Below are positions 1 to 11,059 of a stretch of 33,995 nt of DNA, one piece after another. The DNA is from Reclinomonas americana ATCC 50394 (Eukaryota > Jakobida > Jakobea > Jakobida). How positions within the stretch are numbered: the stretch's first letter is position 1; each line of letters opens with the position of its first letter. The translations under genes and the position numbers were made by a program. The notes below the pieces were generated by a model. The model was not told the DNA's origin, did no database searches, and saw nothing but the letters and a program-made list of their open reading frames with translations. The stretch lies in assembly GCA_048213135.1 (NCBI GenBank), contig PS015572.1, positions 55,945 through 89,939 of the forward strand, in the 5' to 3' direction.

Positions 1-3000
1 ACAACAGGGCCATCATTGCCGGCCACCAACGGGCACTCGGCGGTGATGCTGGGGGGAGTCGGAGGGATGGCCAGTTTGACATCGCTCACTCTCTCGCCAA
101 GTGCGCCCAACGGAGGTGGCGCTGGCGCCGGAGGCAAGCTGGCTGTGATTCCCGACGCCCGACAGCCACTGATGCACCGCGGGCAAGACGTGTGCGCACA
201 GGTGAGTGCGGAGGGTGTCGTGTGTGGGGTCGCCATCACACACGCACAGACGCAGATGCACGCACACACGCGCACTGACAGCGACAGACACGCGCTCGTC
301 GCCGCGCACACACGCACACACACATGCGCATGCATACACGACAGCAGAGACGACTGTGACACACACGCATGCCCAATATGGCCAGTTGCATGCACTTTGA
401 TCACACGCTCTCTCTTTCTCTCTCTCACTCACTTTCTCTCTCTCACTCTCTCTGCACACGTGCACAGGTGGAGTTCCGCAGTCGTCAGGTGGCGTGGATC
501 GTGGCGTGTGTGGAGCGCTACCACGAAGAGAGTCGCACGTACCGAGTTCGCGACAAATTCCCGTCGGGAAAAAAGTCAAAGCAGTGGGATGTGCCGGAGG
601 ATGACGTGCTCATCTTTCCGCCTCTGGAGGCGCAGGTGGCCACGCTGGAACCCGGCAGTCGGGTTTGTTCGAAATTGTCTTGTTTTGGTCGATATATGGT
701 TGTGGACTGACATCGCATGCATGCATGCATGCATGCACAGGTGCTTGCTCTGTGGCCCAATGACGATGCGCAGACCGAGTGGACCTCTCAGTTTTACGAG
801 GCGACAGTGGTGGCCATTGGGGTGCGTGGGGGGCTGCGATGGAGTGCCAGTTTCCGATTGTTTGACTTGTCTTCTCGTTGCAGGAGCCACTGGAGCCGGG
901 CATGGTGTGTGTGCGCTTCAGGCAAACCACCGACTATATCGACATTCCAGTCAACAAACTCGTTCCTGTTGCGTGCCTCTGAGTAGCGCCCCTTGGGTTA
1001 CTCTCGACTCAAGTGTGTACCGTTGCAGGCACCCGAGTCCGTTGTCAATGCGTCCCGAGTCGACATTGCCGACCCGCTGCAAATGACGGGTGTGTCGGGC
1101 GGTCAGCTGCTCTCGGAGGGCGACTCGTTGCACACGCCGGAGCTGTTGTTGCCGTACATCGGCGTGACCTGGCAGAATCTAATGGACAGCGAGGCGCTGT
1201 TCTACGAGGTCAGTCCGTGGTAGCCGCGGAAGGGAGTGTCGCAGTTTGTCGCGCGCTGACGAGTGTTTGTTGCGCGCGACAGGTGTATCACGCGGTGCTG
1301 GCGGTGCAAGGCATCCCCATCAGTCAGGCAGTGCCTGTGGTTGGCATGCGAAACATCAATGCGTTTGTGTTCTTCCGAGAGGTCAACAAGCGCGGTGGCA
1401 TGCGCAAGGTGTGCCACGCAAGAGTCTCCGTTTCTCTGTTATGGCCTCTGCTTCTCACCACCGCGATCGGGTGGGGTGGACAGGTCATTGAGAACTCACT
1501 GTGGCCCGACATTCACTGGATGTTGAGACTGCCGAGAACGGCCACATCGTCCTCGTTTGCCCTTCGTCGGCACTACCAGAAGCTCTTGTTCCCGGTGGAG
1601 GAGCGCTACCGATGGAAGCGTGAGATCGCCGCTGTCGTGCTGCGGCGCAATCGTGGTGGACCCAAGGCTCGCAAAGAGTGCGTGTGCGTTTGCATCCCGA
1701 GAGTGTGTTCGCCAGCTGACGATTGCGTGTGCACACAACACAGTAGCACTGGAGACGACGGCGGATCGTGGGCCGGGGCAGAGGGCAGCGGACCGTCGCA
1801 GTCACCGTTACCATCGCAGCAGTCGTCGCAGACGTCAAGTGTGCGACGCGCAGCAGCGGCGGCCAGTGGCTCCATGGGGACGCCCGCGGAGGAACTCGAC
1901 GAGGAGGTGGAGCGCATCGTGGCCACCAAGTCGCTTGGTGGTGAGCGGTACTACTTGGTGAAATGGTGAGGCCATCAGTCTCGGTGTGGTTGCTGGTGTG
2001 TTACTGACGTGCTGTGCGCAGGGTCGGCATCACGGAAACATCGTGGGAGCTGTCGGCCTCGCTGCACCTCAACTGCCCGCACCTAATTGTTGAATTTTGG
2101 GAGGCCAAGGACGACGAGGTACTGTTGCTCTTGTGCGTGACCCTGCGTGTATGCGTGTGTCAACATACTGAGAATCGTGGCGACACAATGCGCAGCGTCG
2201 AATGCGCAAGCATCGCGCTCGTCATCGCGACGATGCCGTGGCGTCGGACGAGGAGGGCGAAGAGGTCACAGTTGCGCGGATCTCTCTTCCTGTGTGTGTG
2301 CACACAGGCCAACACTATCATGCCCCGCAGCAGCAGCACGCGCATCAGGTGAATTTCACGCCACCTCCACCACGTCGCACCACCTCTGGCGGCGTCCTCG
2401 ATGCTCGTCGCCGCACTCGGAACCGCACCGTGTTGGATGGTGTGTGCTCCGCAGTGACACTTGTGTGTGCGCACGGTTGCTCACCTTAATGACTGACAGA
2501 TTCGCGGAGAACTCGCCGGAGACCAGCAGGCGATTCGGTGCGTGTGACACTTGTTAGGGGAAAGCCAGTGTGTGTGCATCGATCTGTCTGACTCCCGCCT
2601 CTACAGGCACTGGACGACACGGACGACGAATCGATCATGGCCACCACGACAATGTCGATGGCGCCGTCGGGACCGGTCGGTCCGCGACCGTTTGTGTTTG
2701 ACGCAGCGCGTGTGAAGCAGTTCCGGGATGGTCTCTTCCAAGATGAATTCCAGTCGGATGATGAAATGGTCAGTGGTGGTGGTGCCGTGCTGCTGCACGA
2801 TCATGCGTGTCTGGTTTTCACACATCTTCTCTCCTCTCTGTTGTCAGGACTCGAGCTCAACGCCAGTGGAGCAGAGGATACGACAGGCGGCCATGCGCAT
2901 GCCATGGCCACCGGTCGATCGCGAGAGGGATTCACTGTTGGCCGGCCTGTGCGAGCAGCGACCACTAGTGCGCTCCAGCTCTGTGGCACTGGCACATCAG

Positions 3001-4864
3001 GGCGCGTGTGCCGCTCTGGCACTGTCGCCGGATGGTGCGCTGCTGGCGACTGCGGACTCGTTCGGAACCGTGCATGTGTATGCCGTCGGTGATGCCGGCG
3101 ACTTTTCGTTGCTGGTCGAGTACCGCGATAACGAGGTGCGGAGAAGTAGAGGAGGAATGAGTTGCTCTCTCCATGTCTTGTCACTCACTGTGGTCGGAAA
3201 ACAACAGGAGACGGAGATTGAGGAGTTCTGGACCGTGGCATTCACTCCCGACGGCTCCAAGGTCTACGCCGCCGGTCGTCGCAAGTCGCGGTTAGAATGG
3301 GACTTTGACGAAGAAGACAATCATGTTATTGCGTCTCACATCAAGGTGGGTCAAGACACATCGAGCTGCTCCTCTTCATTTTCCTGACCATGCGTCTCAG
3401 ATGTTTGACCTGGCGACCGGAGTGGTGAACACGTTGCAATTGCACAAGGAGGAGGTGTGGCGACTGTTGGTGGCCAACTTCAAGAGCCGCTGGCATCTGC
3501 TGTCGTGCTCTGCCGACGGGACGATCGTCAAGTGGCGACTGAGTCGCGACTGTGCGCTGGTGCGCGGTCGGGTGGTTTTCGACGACGACACGACGAGTGT
3601 GGTGTCGGATATGGCGCTGGTGCCGGATTGCGGCAACAAGTACCTGCTGGCCGCGTGCGACGATCGCTTCAAGATGTTTGATCTGGAGGAGGAGCGAGTT
3701 GCGTGTCAATGCACCGGTATCGCATCAGCGAGAGCGCGTGTATTGATTGACCCGGGATGTAAAATGTGTGCAGGTGATTCAGATCTTTGACGCGCCAGTG
3801 TACGGCAGCTCGGCCGATTTCGTGCAGTTTGTGTTCCCCACCGACATGAAGCTGGGCGACGGTGAATTTGCCGTTGTCACTCGTGGCGTGCCGGCGCTGG
3901 ATTCGGCGTGCAACCGTTGCGTTTCATCCTGTTTCTCGCATCAAGCGCGCGCTGTGTTGTGCTGAGAAGTTTATCTTTTTTCGCGCGACAGCTCGTGGTC
4001 CATCACAACTGCACCTCAGTGTGCTTCGCTTCCCACCGCACATGGGCCACGCTTTCTCGCTCATCCCAGTGCGCGTGTTTGAGCACGATCAGTTGAGTGT
4101 TTTTCTTGTTTCCTCGGACTCGCACGCTGCTTCTTTTTTTCCTGAAACAGTGTCGTGCAACAGATACGAATCGCTGCTGTCTCCGGTGAGACCGGCGGTC
4201 ACCAGCATGTACATTTTTGCGCCTGCAACAGCCGGGCGTGTATTTGTATGGCGCATCCTCGATGGGCGACTTTTGGGAGTAATTGACGTGAATGAGGATG
4301 AGGAAGACGTGCGAGTGGTTTTGGTGCATCCGAAGCGCGAGATGCTGTTGTGTGGAGGGGAAGGTGAGAGCGAGAAGGAGGAGAGAAATTTGCAATGGAC
4401 TTTCTCTCATGTCTGTTGCAGGCCCGTACACTTTTGCCTTGGAGCCGCAGGCTGTTGATGGCAGCTCAAGTGGCGAGGCCGTCGCCATGGACGATGATGT
4501 GACTGTGTTGCGCGCCACTCGCGCGACACAGCGTCCTGCACCTTCACAAATGCCGCCGCCACCGACGCTGCCAGTGATGACTTCCAGTGTAGGAGCAGCT
4601 GCAGCCGCCGCCGCCGCAGCAGCATCGATGGCACCTCCCCCACTACCTGCTGTCGCAGAAATGTCGATGGACAGTTTTGCGCTGCCGCCACTGCCGCACG
4701 AGGTTGGCGGTGATCGCAGTCTGCTGTCGGCGATGGAGTGGGATTCCTCGCCATCATTGCCGACGCCGACGACAACAACCACAACAACAACGACGACGTA
4801 CACTTTTGGCCTGGACGGTGGAGAATGTGTGCAATCGCCCGAGCCACCACCACCACTGCCGTAG
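1..4864 (+). CDS. Tudor(SGF29-like)-ARID-chromodomain-WD40 chromatin protein, 5' partial
   Basis: Nineteen visible exons give one frame of 1143 residues ending at TAG 4862-4864: 1-201, 468-662, 741-821, 884-967, 1029-1208, 1283-1408, 1484-1677, 1744-1965, 2022-2118, 2196-2439, 2500-2537, 2607-2768, 2848-3135, 3208-3345, 3401-3697, 3774-3915, 3992-4091, 4164-4363, 4422-4864. Visible residues 62-187 resemble the tandem Tudor of SGF29 (QVAWIVACVERY, then VLALWPNDD), which in SAGA reads H3K4me3. Residues about 205-335 are an ARID DNA-binding domain (NAFVFFREVNKRGG, SSSFALRRHYQKLLFP). Residues about 413-460 are a chromodomain (YYLVKWVGITETSWE). A basic, Q/H-rich linker leads to a WD40 propeller (ALSPDGALLATAD, LLSCSADGTIVKW, RVFVWRI). 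The tail is low-complexity Ala/Pro/Thr. Likely a nuclear histone-mark reader and chromatin scaffold. Every exon junction is phase-consistent, so I read one gene rather than two. The N-terminus lies outside the window. Confidence 0.8.
202..467 (+). repeat. CA/TG- and CT-rich simple sequence in first visible intron
   Basis: The intron between the first two visible exons carries imperfect (CA)n tracts at about 237-330 and a CTCT tract at about 407-454 next to the acceptor (cacag 463-467). At 266 nt it is one of the longest introns in the window, and most of its length is simple sequence. Open frames running through it encode only His/Thr/Ser-rich repeats and are not credible proteins. Confidence 0.8.
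713..738 (+). repeat. ATGC tetranucleotide tandem repeat
   Basis: About six copies of the self-complementary unit ATGC/GCAT lie in the intron 663-740, directly before the acceptor cacag. The tract is palindromic throughout, so it can fold on itself and reads the same on both strands. Confidence 0.85.
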
Positions 4865-4929
4865 GTATGATACATTGATTAGACAATAGGAGAAAAATAA
4901 CCACGACATGTACCTGTATGCTATATTAT

Positions 4930-7361
4930 TTACACGGCAGCCACTGCACGGCGAATCATCTCGTGGAATGCGACGCCTTCTCGAGCCGCCACGGCAGCGA
5001 GAGCCTCGCAAAAGTCCTCAAACTCGAGCTCCGCACCAGCCGTCGCTCGAGTCTGTGCAATGAACAGCAGATCCACATCGGCCTGGGTCATGGAGGCCAG
5101 TCGGCACTTGCCCAGCCAGCGAGTGAAGCGCGAGCGCGAGAGGCGACCGAGGCTGCGGATGCCGCAACCGCGCAAGAAGGCCTCAATCAGATCGTCTGCA
5201 GCCACGCACACCCCAACGTGAGTGGACGAATGGACTTGCGTGTGTTAACTACAGCCTGCATGCATGCAAAACGCACCGTCGGTGAGCTCGCACTGCAATT
5301 GTGGCTGCTGTGCGTCGTCGCCAGCAACGGGCAGTACACGCACGTAGCCACATGCCATGGCATCTTCGTGCTGGCGCCTGGCTGCCTTTTGCTCGTCCAC
5401 TGTCAGTCCGGCCATCTGCGTACAGTGTGAGAAACAGCGCGCTTCACGATATCGATGAACCACGTGCGTCAACACCGACCTTCTTGGGATGCATGCAGTC
5501 CACGTTGCACATGAGGAGCGCCTCGGCCAGCACCCACTGCTTAACGTACACGTCGAGAGGTGTGTCGGCAAAGAGACTGGGGCAGTGGTTGACCTCCATG
5601 AGGTGCGGTCGCAGGTGTTCGTCAAGCAGCACATCGAAGCCCATGACATGGAAGCAGTGCGCCCCACCGCTGGTGTCGTTGGGCAACGCCGCACGGTAGC
5701 GAATCAACAGCGTCGGTCGGAGTGCCAGCAGGGTGAAGCGCACGAGATCCTGCGTGTCGAGTTGGTGTGGCGCAGAGGCAAAGCGAAGAGAGCAACACCA
5801 AACTCACCTCGATACGCTGCCACATGGCCTCCGTGTCGTGTCCGCCGTCGGCCAGCAGCTGCAGCAGGTGTGTCAGATTGTCTGGACGTGCCTGCGTGCT
5901 CTGCACTCACGAAACGCATATACCTTTTCGACAGAGCTCACGGAGCTGCAGGGGTGAAAGGAGGGGGTCAATAACAGACCAGGCGCAGGGCGATGCATAT
6001 TCCTCTCCACCGTAGAAGGCCACCACTCACCGCTTGTGTCCCTGATCGTGGTGCTCCAGGTCCACATTTCCCTGGAAGCCGCCCTCATTGAACTTGTTGA
6101 GTGAGTAGTTGGTGAGGTGCATGAAGGCGAGGCGCAGATTGTCGGCCTGCGGTGCTGTGTACGGCTGTGTGATGGCGGTGAGAATTGTGAAAAGTAGGCG
6201 TGGACGCACGATTCGCATCTCACCTGTGTGGCCAGTCGCCCGAGTCCCTCGTGGTGCACAAATGCCGACAACGGCTCCAGTGAGGTGACCAGCACGTACA
6301 GGCGCATGTCGAACTTGAGGCCGTCGATGAGCAGCGGATTGGCGATGTACTCTTGCACGATGCCGCGATGGCGACTCTCGGGGATGTTACGGACGCGCTG
6401 AAACAGGTGGATGCCTGTGGCGATGGAAGAGATGAGCCGCGGTGCCGAAAGGAAGACGGAGAACACCTTGCGTGTGTGCGCACGTACCATCGCCCTGGCA
6501 GCCCTCGTCGGGCTTGAAGAGATACGTTGTCGCCGGCTCATCCGCACCTCGACGAGCGGCAGCCGCCTCACTGCGACCGACGCTCTCGCGAATGCGATCG
6601 AGTTCGTCGGGGTAGACCCAGGAGCGCGGCCAGAAGGCCATCTCATCGGGGAATCGCTCAGCAAAGCGATTCATGATGCGCGCAAACGGGGCCTTGTGCA
6701 AACACTGCCGCGATCCGGGAAACTGATTCAGCTTGCGCACGCGATGCTCGTCGCCCTCCTCCGCCAACAGCTTGCCACAATCTTGCATGCGCGTATACTT
6801 GTTAGGAACACTTGCGCAACAAGAGTCGTGTATCCGCACGCCCAACTCACCGGCGACAGCCACACCGCGATTGATAAACACGACATCGGCCTCGTGACGA
6901 TTGCGCTGACTCGCCACTCGCCAGCCCATTCGCAGTGCGCACCTGTCGATGCCATCAGTCACAGCGATGACACACCTGGAGAGAGGGAGGAAAGCGATCG
7001 CAACTTGGGCACGGAATCCATCACACAGTCGACGGCATCGAGCATGGGCGGGCGTCGCTTTCGTCGACGCAGCGTGGCCTCGTGGCGTTGCAGCAGCGCC
7101 AAGTGTCGACGATACACGGGGCGCTGAGTCACATCATCGCCCGCAGCAGCTGCAGCGATGGAGATGAGAGAGAGAGAGTGAGTGGCGATCGATGAAAGAC
7201 AACTTGAAAATGCTATTTATATAACGACTGTCGGCAATGGCGATCTCCTCGTCTGCGTCGACGCTGTCTCCGTGCTCATCGTCATCGTCGTCATCGTCAA
7301 CCACAGGGAGAGGGTGACGAGGGTGGGTGAGGGTGGGGGCGGCGGTGGCAGCCGAGGCCAT
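4930..7361 (-). CDS. Tubulin tyrosine ligase-like (polyglutamylase-type) enzyme with C-terminal p25-alpha/TPPP-like domain
   Basis: Read from ATG at 7361 down to TAA at 4930-4932 through about ten exons. A short acidic N-terminus precedes the TTL fold: VRKLNQFPG, then the ATP-binding KPDEGCQGDG (about 6490-6530), IDGLKFDMRLYVLVTS, HLTNYSLNK (about 6090-6117) and MEVNHCPS (about 5577-5600). These match glutamylating TTLL enzymes (TTLL6/13 type), which add glutamates to tubulin tails in axonemes. After the TTL core, 4933-5190 encode a segment resembling p25-alpha/TPPP (TQADVDLLF, EFEDFCEALAAVA), a microtubule-binding fold. The junction QCELTD/DLIEAF is phase-consistent, so both halves belong to one protein. 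One intron (7004-6976) is only 29 nt, and another near 5890-5925 is about 23-32 nt. The exact TTLL subfamily and glutamate-chain preference cannot be told from sequence alone. Confidence 0.85.
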
Positions 7362-7454
7362 ATGACTTCTCTCTCTGAAAGCAATGAAAACGAGCGGACA
7401 GACAGCGCGTGAAGTCTAATCGATCCACGTCTTTTTACACAAACTCAAACTACC

Positions 7455-10400
7455 TTATGCTCTGATGGGCATCAACTTCGAGCCCAATGGCGATATTTGC
7501 ATCCTCCTCCTCTTCTGTTCTTCCTCCTCCTCGTGCATCTCCTGCACAAAGGTCCACACTTGACTCGGTGATCGGATGCCCGGACACACCTTGCGCAGGT
7601 AGAGAACCATCGGAATAGTGATGGCGCAGAGGGCGCCGAGAATGGCGTACGCGTAGGTGAAGTTGTTGTTCAGCGGTCCGTTCAGCAGGGCCACCAGGCC
7701 GACTTGCACGTAATTGACAATGGCGCACACGACATTGAAGCAGCCGACGGCGCGACCGAACTGCTTCGGCGGGTAGCTGCGGGGGTGGAGAGAAGACGTC
7801 AGAGGCGGTACACGCCGTAAGGAGTAGGGAGGGTGTTGTCACGCAACATCTCCGCAAACGTCACCGTCACGCCAGCCGAAAATTGCCCTCGCAGCAACAC
7901 AAAGAGCGCGACAGTCACCATCTGGTACGACAGGCTCGGCACCATGCTGGAGAGGCAGAGGATGATGCCGACCAGTGAGATCTCGATCATGGCCACGGCG
8001 AGGCCGAAACGTCGGAACACCCAGTCGACAAGCAGAGCAGTGATGGCCACCGACGGGTAGATGATGGAGAAGATGGTGATGTAGAATTGCGCCTCGTCGA
8101 TGGAGGAGGCGAGAGTCAGGAAGAACGAGTTCAGCGTGCCCATGTAGAAGATGGTCAGCAGCGAAATCACCGAGGCCCATATTGACAGCACCAGAAACTC
8201 CGCCGAAAACAGACTGGATCTGAACGATGGCTCAGTTGAGATTTCCGCCGCAGTGATGGTGGTGGTGGTTGTGGTAGTGGTGTTATTGTTGTTGATATCA
8301 TCATTGCTGGGTTTGCGATCAGCCTCCTGCGCCTGGTGTAACACCGGAGTTGAGTGACGCATTGACTCAACATGAATACCACGCGCACAACGCAACTCGA
8401 GTCTGCGACGCCTGCCGATGCTTGAGACTCCACGAGGTGAGCGACGACAGCGATGAACCCGCCTGCAGCGTCTCCGACATGTGCTTCTTGAGATCCGGCA
8501 GCGATTTGATACGCATCGTGGCCGAGCTGCCGGAGCGACCCAACTCCCCCGTACTGCCGCCGCCAACGTGGCCCGACGATCCCACCTGCCGGGCACTGCT
8601 GCCTACGGCAAGCCTCTCGCTAGTCACCGGCTCTTCTCCCTCCTCCTCCACCTCCTCCTCGACCTCCACCTCCTCCTCGTGCACCTCTGGAATGTCGTCA
8701 AAATGCATCGGTCGCCGTTGCTCCGGGCTCTGCTGCTCTGGGCTCCGCTGCTCCGGGCTTCGCTGCTCCGGGCTTCGCTGCTCCGGGCTTCGCTGCTCCG
8801 GGCTTCGCTGCTCCGGGCTCTGCTCGATCGCCTGCAACAGGACGACATTGTCGCCTTGCCGCTCACTGCCGGCGCTCTCCTCGCGCGCCACAGTCGCCAT
8901 CTCCACATCCGTGGATGCCTTTTCCGGTGGCGGCGGCTGCGATCTGGAGCTCGACAGCGCCTCACGGTTCATGACATACGCCACATCCAGGAGCACCTAT
9001 CAATCGCCAGTCAGTGAGCGCCTCACTCCACCACTCACTCACTCTCTCAATCAACTCACCAGCAACACCACAGNNNNNNNNNNNNNNNNNNNNNNNNNNN
9101 NNNNNNNNNNNNNNNNNNNNNNNNNNNNNNNNNNNNNNNNNNNNNNNNNNNNNNNNNNNNNNNNNNNNNNNNNNNNNNNNNNNNNNNNNNNNNNNNNNNN
9201 NNNNNNNNNNNNNNNNNNNNNNNNNNNNNNNNNNNNNNNNNNNNNNNNNNNNNNNNNNNNNNNNNNNNNNNNNNNNNNNNNNNNNNNNNNNNNNNNNNNN
9301 NNNNNNNNNNNNNNNNNNNNNNNNNNNNNNNNNNNNNNNNNNNNNNNNNNNNNNNNNNNNNNNNNNNNNNNNNNNNNNNNNNNNNNNNNNNNNNNNNNNN
9401 NNNNNNNNNNNNNNNNNNNNNNNNNNNNNNNNNNNNNNNNNNNNNNNNNNNNNNNNNNNNNNNNNNNNNNNNNNNNNNNNNTGAACACCGCATACGCCCA
9501 CATGAGTTGGCTCAGCGTCAATCCAAACTGACTCGCCGCAAAGCGCAGGCCCATGCCACACACAAACGCCACCTCCCAGAACGAGCATCCCATTGCGATA
9601 ATCGTGCTCTCCCGCCCCGGAAACAGTCGCGCCACCACCAATCCCGCATAACCAATCCCGTTGCCGCCGGTTCCGAGCAGACACGCCCCGACCATGACAC
9701 ACACCGGATTGAATGGATTCACCGCCAGCAGCACCACTCCGCCCAGACACACCACTCCAAACAAGGCGCTGGTCAGACGCGCTCCGTAGCGATCCAAGAG
9801 AGATCCAATCAGCACAGTCGCCAGCATGCGCACCGAGTTGGCCACCGTGTAGGCATTCGAGTAGAACGGGAGATCCAAGCTGTCAACAATGGTGGTGAGT
9901 GAGAGACACGAATGAGTGAGCAATGAGCGCGCGCGCGAAACTCGTCCTTCTCGACTTGGAGAATGGCGACAAGCAGTGGCCATGTGAACAGCAGTCCGCA
10001 CACAAAGAAAATGGCCATCATGACTGTGCGAGTGAGTGAGCGAGTGAGACNNNNNNNNNNNNNNNNNNNNNNNNNNNNNNNNNNNNNNNNNNNNNNNNNN
10101 NNNNNNNNNNNNNNNNNNNNNNNNNNNNNNNNNNNNNNNNNNNNNNNNNNNNNNNNNNNNNNNNNNNNNNNNNNNNNNNNNNNNNNNNNNNNNNNNNNNN
10201 NNNNNNNNNNNNNNNNNNNNNNNNNNNNNNNNNNNNNNNNNNNNNNNNNNNNNNNNNNNNNNNNNNNNNNNNNNNNNNNNNNNNNNNNNNNNNNNNNNNN
10301 NNNNNNNNNNNNNNNNNNNNNNNNNNNNNNNNNNNNNNNNNNNNNNNNNNNNNNNNNNNNNNNNNNNNNNNNNNNNNNNNNNNNNNNNNNNNNNNNNNNN

Positions 10401-10954
10401 NNNNNNNNNNNNNNNNNNNNNNNNNNNNNNNNNNNNNNNNNNNNNNNNNNNNNNNNNNNNNNNNNNNNNNNNNNNNNNNNNNNNNNNNNNNNNNNNNNNN
10501 NNNNNNNNNNNNNNNNNNNNNNNNNNNNNNNNNNNNNNNNNNNNNNNNNNNNNNNNNNNNNNNNNNNNNNNNNNNNNNNNNNNNNNNNNNNNNNNNNNNN
10601 NNNNNNNNNNNNNNNNNNNNNNNNNNNNNNNNNNNNNNNNNNNNNNNNNNNNNNNNNNNNNNNNNNNNNNNNNNNNNNNNNNNNNNNNNNNNNNNNNNNN
10701 NNNNNNNNNNNNNNNNNNNNNNNNNNNNNNNNNNNNNNNNNNNNNNNNNNNNNNNNNNNNNNNNNNNNNNNNNNNNNNNNNNNNNNNNNNNNNNNNNNNN
10801 NNNNNNNNNNNNNNNNNNNNNNNNNNNNNNNNNNNNNNNNNNNNNNNNNNNNNNNNNNNNNNNNNNNNNNNNNNNNNNNNNNNAGATTATGCGGGGAGAG
10901 AGAGAGGGAGAGAGACGAACCCAGCACGGTCACAAAGTAGGTTTTGAAAGCCAT
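7455..10954 (-). CDS. SLC43-like major facilitator superfamily transporter (amino-acid carrier type), broken by two gaps
   Basis: The stop TAA lies at 7455-7457. From the N-terminus, the pieces are: possible start MAFKTYFVTV at 10954 before the gap; a membrane segment FVCGLLFTWPLLVAI (about 9960-10020); exon 9482-9894 with several helices and the MFS loop motif DRYGAR; after the second gap, a long hydrophilic loop (8997 to about 8430) with seven SPEQ-R repeats and an acidic stretch; a linker with poly-Asn/poly-Thr; then six further helices (about 8200-7780) and YPPKQFGR near 7770. Six helices, a long cytoplasmic loop and six helices, ending with Y/FP-x-x-x-FG, resemble SLC43 (LAT3/LAT4) neutral amino-acid facilitators of the plasma membrane. 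The substrate is inference. The intron 7847-7777 uses a GTTGCG donor. The start exon is uncertain because of the 833-base gap. Confidence 0.7.
8716..8820 (-). repeat. 15-bp coding tandem repeat (7 units, SPEQR)
   Basis: Seven consecutive 15-bp units, consensus CGCTGCTCCGGGCTT on the plus strand, span exactly 105 bp and encode SPEQR/Q on the minus strand in the cytoplasmic loop of the SLC43-like transporter. The middle units are identical and the outer ones differ by single bases, the usual picture of recent unequal exchange or slippage. Confidence 0.95.
9074..9481. other. Assembly gap (408 N)
   Basis: Unsequenced stretch inside the SLC43-like gene. It removes the coding sequence between the membrane segment ending LSQLMWAYAVF and the hydrophilic-loop exon starting VLLDVAYVMNRE. 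Confidence 0.99.
10051..10883. other. Assembly gap (833 N)
   Basis: Unsequenced stretch in the 5' part of the SLC43-like gene. It is flanked by GAGTGAGTGAG-like sequence on the left and GGGAGAGAGAG on the right, so a purine repeat probably caused it. The first transmembrane segments may be partly lost here. Confidence 0.99.
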
Positions 10955-11059
10955 TGCTTATGCATCAGCAAGGTTGTGAGACAGGGTGACAGTCGTGGAC
11001 AGATGACATCATCGGTGGATCGTTGTCTCTGGCCACGCGCGCACACACTCACTCACACA
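10955..11059. promoter_or_regulatory. Putative divergent promoter region (SLC43-like / BTB gene)
   Basis: Only 105 bp separate the proposed minus-strand start at 10954 from the plus-strand ATG at 11060, so both promoters and 5' UTRs must share or overlap this stretch. I see no TATA box; the sequence ends in a CACACTCACTCACAC run just before the ATG. The call rests on position only, and the left-hand start is itself uncertain. Confidence 0.35.

Noticed and set aside
206-400. Small open frames with His/Thr/Arg repeats in the first intron
   Set aside because: They translate (CA)n simple sequence and lie within an intron whose removal restores the SGF29-like frame.
2119-2606. Gene boundary between the chromodomain and the WD40 part
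   Set aside because: Exons 2196-2439, 2500-2537 and 2607-2768 connect both parts in one frame, and there is no in-frame stop or promoter-like gap.
4003-4875. 290-codon minus-strand open frame opposite the end of the chromatin gene
   Set aside because: Low-complexity Ala/Gly/Ser/Val shadow of the Ala/Pro/Thr-rich coding exon on the plus strand; no recognisable domain.
8716-8820. CRISPR-like or satellite array
   Set aside because: Units are directly adjacent without spacers and stay in frame within a coding exon.
9014-10954. Long open frames spanning the N gaps (also around 18397-20171 and 22426-23294)
   Set aside because: They exist only because N codons contain no stops; just the flanking parts with family similarity were used.
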